Positions 62,161 to 64,000 of a stretch of 64,000 nucleotides of DNA are shown here, in pieces. The notes beneath the pieces are model-generated. The model searched no databases and was not told where the DNA came from. It saw only the letters and a list, made by a program, of their open reading frames with translations. This stretch comes from Dyadobacter sp. CY356. GTDB lineage: Bacteria; Bacteroidota; Bacteroidia; Cytophagales; Spirosomataceae. A program made the translations under genes and the position numbers. The DNA is taken from positions 1,054,001 through 1,118,000 of the forward strand of contig NZ_JAJTSZ010000002.1 of assembly GCF_021440195.1 (NCBI RefSeq). Reading direction: 5' to 3'. The first letter of the stretch is position 1. Each line of letters opens with the position of its first letter.

Positions 62161-64000
62161 ATGAAAAAACTTTTGCTTATAGGATTTTTACTGATCAAGA
62201 TTATGACTCCCATCCAGCTTCACGCTCAGCATTTATATAAACCTTCGTCTTCCAAAATTCTTCAGAGTATCCAAAAACTGAATGTGCTTGGTAATGTACT
62301 TTATTTTGGTGCGCATCCGGATGATGAAAATCCCACGCTGATTGCATACATGGCCAATGAAAAACTTTATAACACAGCCTATTTTTCCTTAACCCGAGGT
62401 GACGGAGGCCAGAATATGATTGGCAGCGAAATGAAGGAAAATCTTGGTATACTCAGAACACAGGAACTTTTGCAGGCAAGAAAAATTGATGGCGGACAGC
62501 AATTTTTTTCCCGTGCTGTCGACTTTGGTTTTTCAAAAAGTGCTGAGGAAGTTTTTACAATCTGGGACAAGGAAAAGCTACTTGCCGACGCCGTCTGGGT
62601 CATCCGCAAATTTAAGCCCGATCTGATCATCAGCCGTTTCCCACCTGATGAAAGAGCTGGACACGGACAGCATATTGCCTCAGCCATACTTATTGAAGAA
62701 GCATTTGAAGCCGCGGCAGATCCTGCTAAATTTCCGGAACAATTGCAATACGTACAGGTTTGGAAAGCAAAACGTCTGGTCTGGAATGCCGGTATGTGGT
62801 GGAATCAGCGGCGGGATGAAGTAGACGAAAAAGAAGCGGAAGATTATATTAAACTGGATGTGGGGAGCTTTAATCCTTTGCTAGGAAAATCTTATGGAGA
62901 AATCGCTGCCGAAAGCCGCAGTTTGCATAGAAGTCAGGGATTTGGGACTGTCGGTTTTCGTGGAACACTGACTGAATATTTCAAACATGTCAAGGGCGAC
63001 AAGGCCGGACATGATCTGATGGAAGGCGTTTCCACGAACTGGACAAGAGTAAAAGATGCTCAGCGTATCACCAAACTTATTTTGGAAGCAGAAGATTCTT
63101 TCAAACTAACAAATCCATCCCTTGTTGTTCCACAGCTATTAACGATAAAAAAGGAGATTGAAAAATTGCCTGACAGTTACTGGAAACAAACTAAATTACA
63201 GGATTTGGATAAAGTGATCCAGGATGCCCTTGGCTTATTTATCCAGATAACGGCCACGGACAATTCCTACACGCCCGGACAGAAAATGCAATTCAGGATT
63301 GAAGCCATCAACCGTTCTGCTATTCCTGTAACGATAAAAAAGATAAATTTCCCATTTGGTAAGAGGGATTTCATTCTTAATGTTGAATTAACCAATAATC
63401 AGGATTTTACGCATTTGGATGATATTGAAATTCCTGAAAACGCTGATTATTCCCAGCCTTACTGGCTACAAAAAGAAGGTACTTCCGGTCTATTTGATAT
63501 TTCAAAACAACAGGAAAGAGGAGTTCCTGAAAATCAGCCAGTGGCTGAATTAACTTTTAATCTGGATATTGCCGGAAGTACTTTGTGTTATAAAATCCCT
63601 GTAATCTATCAAAAAACAGATCCGATACTTGGAGAAGTTTACGAGCCTGTTGCCATCACGCCACCCGTATATGTTTCAATAAATGAAAAGGTCTACTTGT
63701 TTGACAAGCAGGTTGATAAAAAGGTTAGTGTTGTGATCAAAGCAGGAAAAGACAACATTTCGGGAGAAGTAAAACTAAAAATTCCTGATGGCTGGCGCGC
63801 CTCGCCTGCCGCTGTTCTTTTCAATCTAAAAATAAAAGGGGCAGAACAATGTGCAGATTTTCTATTATTTCCGCCAAAAGAAGGTAGTGAAGGTGAAATT
63901 ACTGCGGAGGCAATTTTTGAAAATAAAACCTTTGATAAGGGTCTGGGTCTGCTAAGCTACAATCATATTCCTACACAGCTTTACTTTCCACGGGCAAAAG
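62161..64000 (+). CDS. PIG-L family deacetylase (partial, C-terminus beyond right edge)
   Basis: Open from the ATG at 62161 to the window end (613 codons, no stop). Signal peptide MKKLLLIGFLLIKIMTPIQLHAQ. The PIG-L (LmbE-like) zinc motif is AHPDDE at 51-56, with the later His motif in ERAGHGQHIASAIL. Downstream of ~300 residues the chain continues into beta-sandwich-like domains (TPGQKMQFRIEAINRSAIPVTIKKINFPFG ... KVSVVIKAGKDNISGEVKLKIPDGWRASPA). Members deacetylate N-acetylglucosamine-type sugars; long exported forms with extra domains occur in Bacteroidota. Substrate unknown. Confidence 0.85.
   Translation, partial: MKKLLLIGFLLIKIMTPIQLHAQHLYKPSSSKILQSIQKLNVLGNVLYFGAHPDDENPTLIAYMANEKLYNTAYFSLTRGDGGQNMIGSEMKENLGILRTQELLQARKIDGGQQFFSRAVDFGFSKSAEEVFTIWDKEKLLADAVWVIRKFKPDLIISRFPPDERAGHGQHIASAILIEEAFEAAADPAKFPEQLQYVQVWKAKRLVWNAGMWWNQRRDEVDEKEAEDYIKLDVGSFNPLLGKSYGEIAAESRSLHRSQGFGTVGFRGTLTEYFKHVKGDKAGHDLMEGVSTNWTRVKDAQRITKLILEAEDSFKLTNPSLVVPQLLTIKKEIEKLPDSYWKQTKLQDLDKVIQDALGLFIQITATDNSYTPGQKMQFRIEAINRSAIPVTIKKINFPFGKRDFILNVELTNNQDFTHLDDIEIPENADYSQPYWLQKEGTSGLFDISKQQERGVPENQPVAELTFNLDIAGSTLCYKIPVIYQKTDPILGEVYEPVAITPPVYVSINEKVYLFDKQVDKKVSVVIKAGKDNISGEVKLKIPDGWRASPAAVLFNLKIKGAEQCADFLLFPPKEGSEGEITAEAIFENKTFDKGLGLLSYNHIPTQLYFPRAK

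Overview
The window looks like chromosomal DNA of a Bacteroidota bacterium, most likely of the order Cytophagales (a Dyadobacter- or Spirosoma-like genome; this placement is inference). The evidence is: two proteins with type IX secretion (T9SS) C-terminal sorting domains, a TonB-dependent receptor with a CarboxypepD_reg-like domain, many lipoproteins with a Cys directly after the hydrophobic segment, AT-rich leaders with few Shine-Dalgarno sequences, candidate TAnnTTTG promoter elements, and several ECF sigma factors. I see no rRNA, tRNA, CRISPR array, insertion sequence or phage.

Layout. 1-3.3 kb: the 5' part of a Ser/Thr/Pro repeat protein running off the left edge, a DUF2490 protein, a lipoprotein and a VOC protein. 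3.4-8 kb: an ABC ATPase and a 1213-residue permease fused to an M1 aminopeptidase. 8.4-13.6 kb: a DUF1801 protein, an ECF sigma/zinc-finger pair, a cytochrome b + Tat-type molybdoenzyme + lipoprotein MsrB set that looks like envelope methionine-sulfoxide repair, a hydrolase and a cupin. 13.7-20.4 kb: a YihY/BrkB protein, a secreted esterase-GH5-T9SS gene interrupted by one in-frame TGA, an 8-bp microsatellite, a LytTR regulator with its histidine kinase, and a cupin. 20.4-31.9 kb: a LuxR-type pseudo-receiver regulator next to an SDR gene, a YcaQ/AlkX-type glycosylase, a bestrophin, an S9 peptidase, several alpha/beta hydrolases, a PIN toxin-antitoxin pair, a deformylase-like protein and a GNAT. 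31.9-43.8 kb: a membrane glycosyltransferase-like protein, an ECF sigma factor overlapping a one-TM plus beta-barrel-like protein, lipoproteins, a T9SS surface protein with a tandem duplication, an AraC regulator and a BamA/TamA-type barrel. 44-47.3 kb: a GH2 glycosidase and small unknowns.

47.4-51.4 kb is the most distinctive locus. It is a family 2A encapsulin nanocompartment operon: shell protein, then a SufS-type cysteine desulfurase with a ~280-residue disordered-looking N-terminal extension (overlapping the shell gene by 17 nt), then a serine O-acetyltransferase. A Bacteroidota-type promoter can be proposed upstream of the shell gene. The three proteins would couple cysteine synthesis to sulfur mobilisation or storage inside a protein shell. 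The type of system is known; the repeated peptide modules in this cargo extension deserve attention.

51.6-64 kb: an unknown protein, a sulfatase, a TetR/aldo-keto reductase pair, a GT2, a second ECF sigma + one-TM barrel-like protein, a TonB-dependent receptor preceded by three 20-bp-spaced direct repeats, and the 5' part of a PIG-L family deacetylase running off the right edge.
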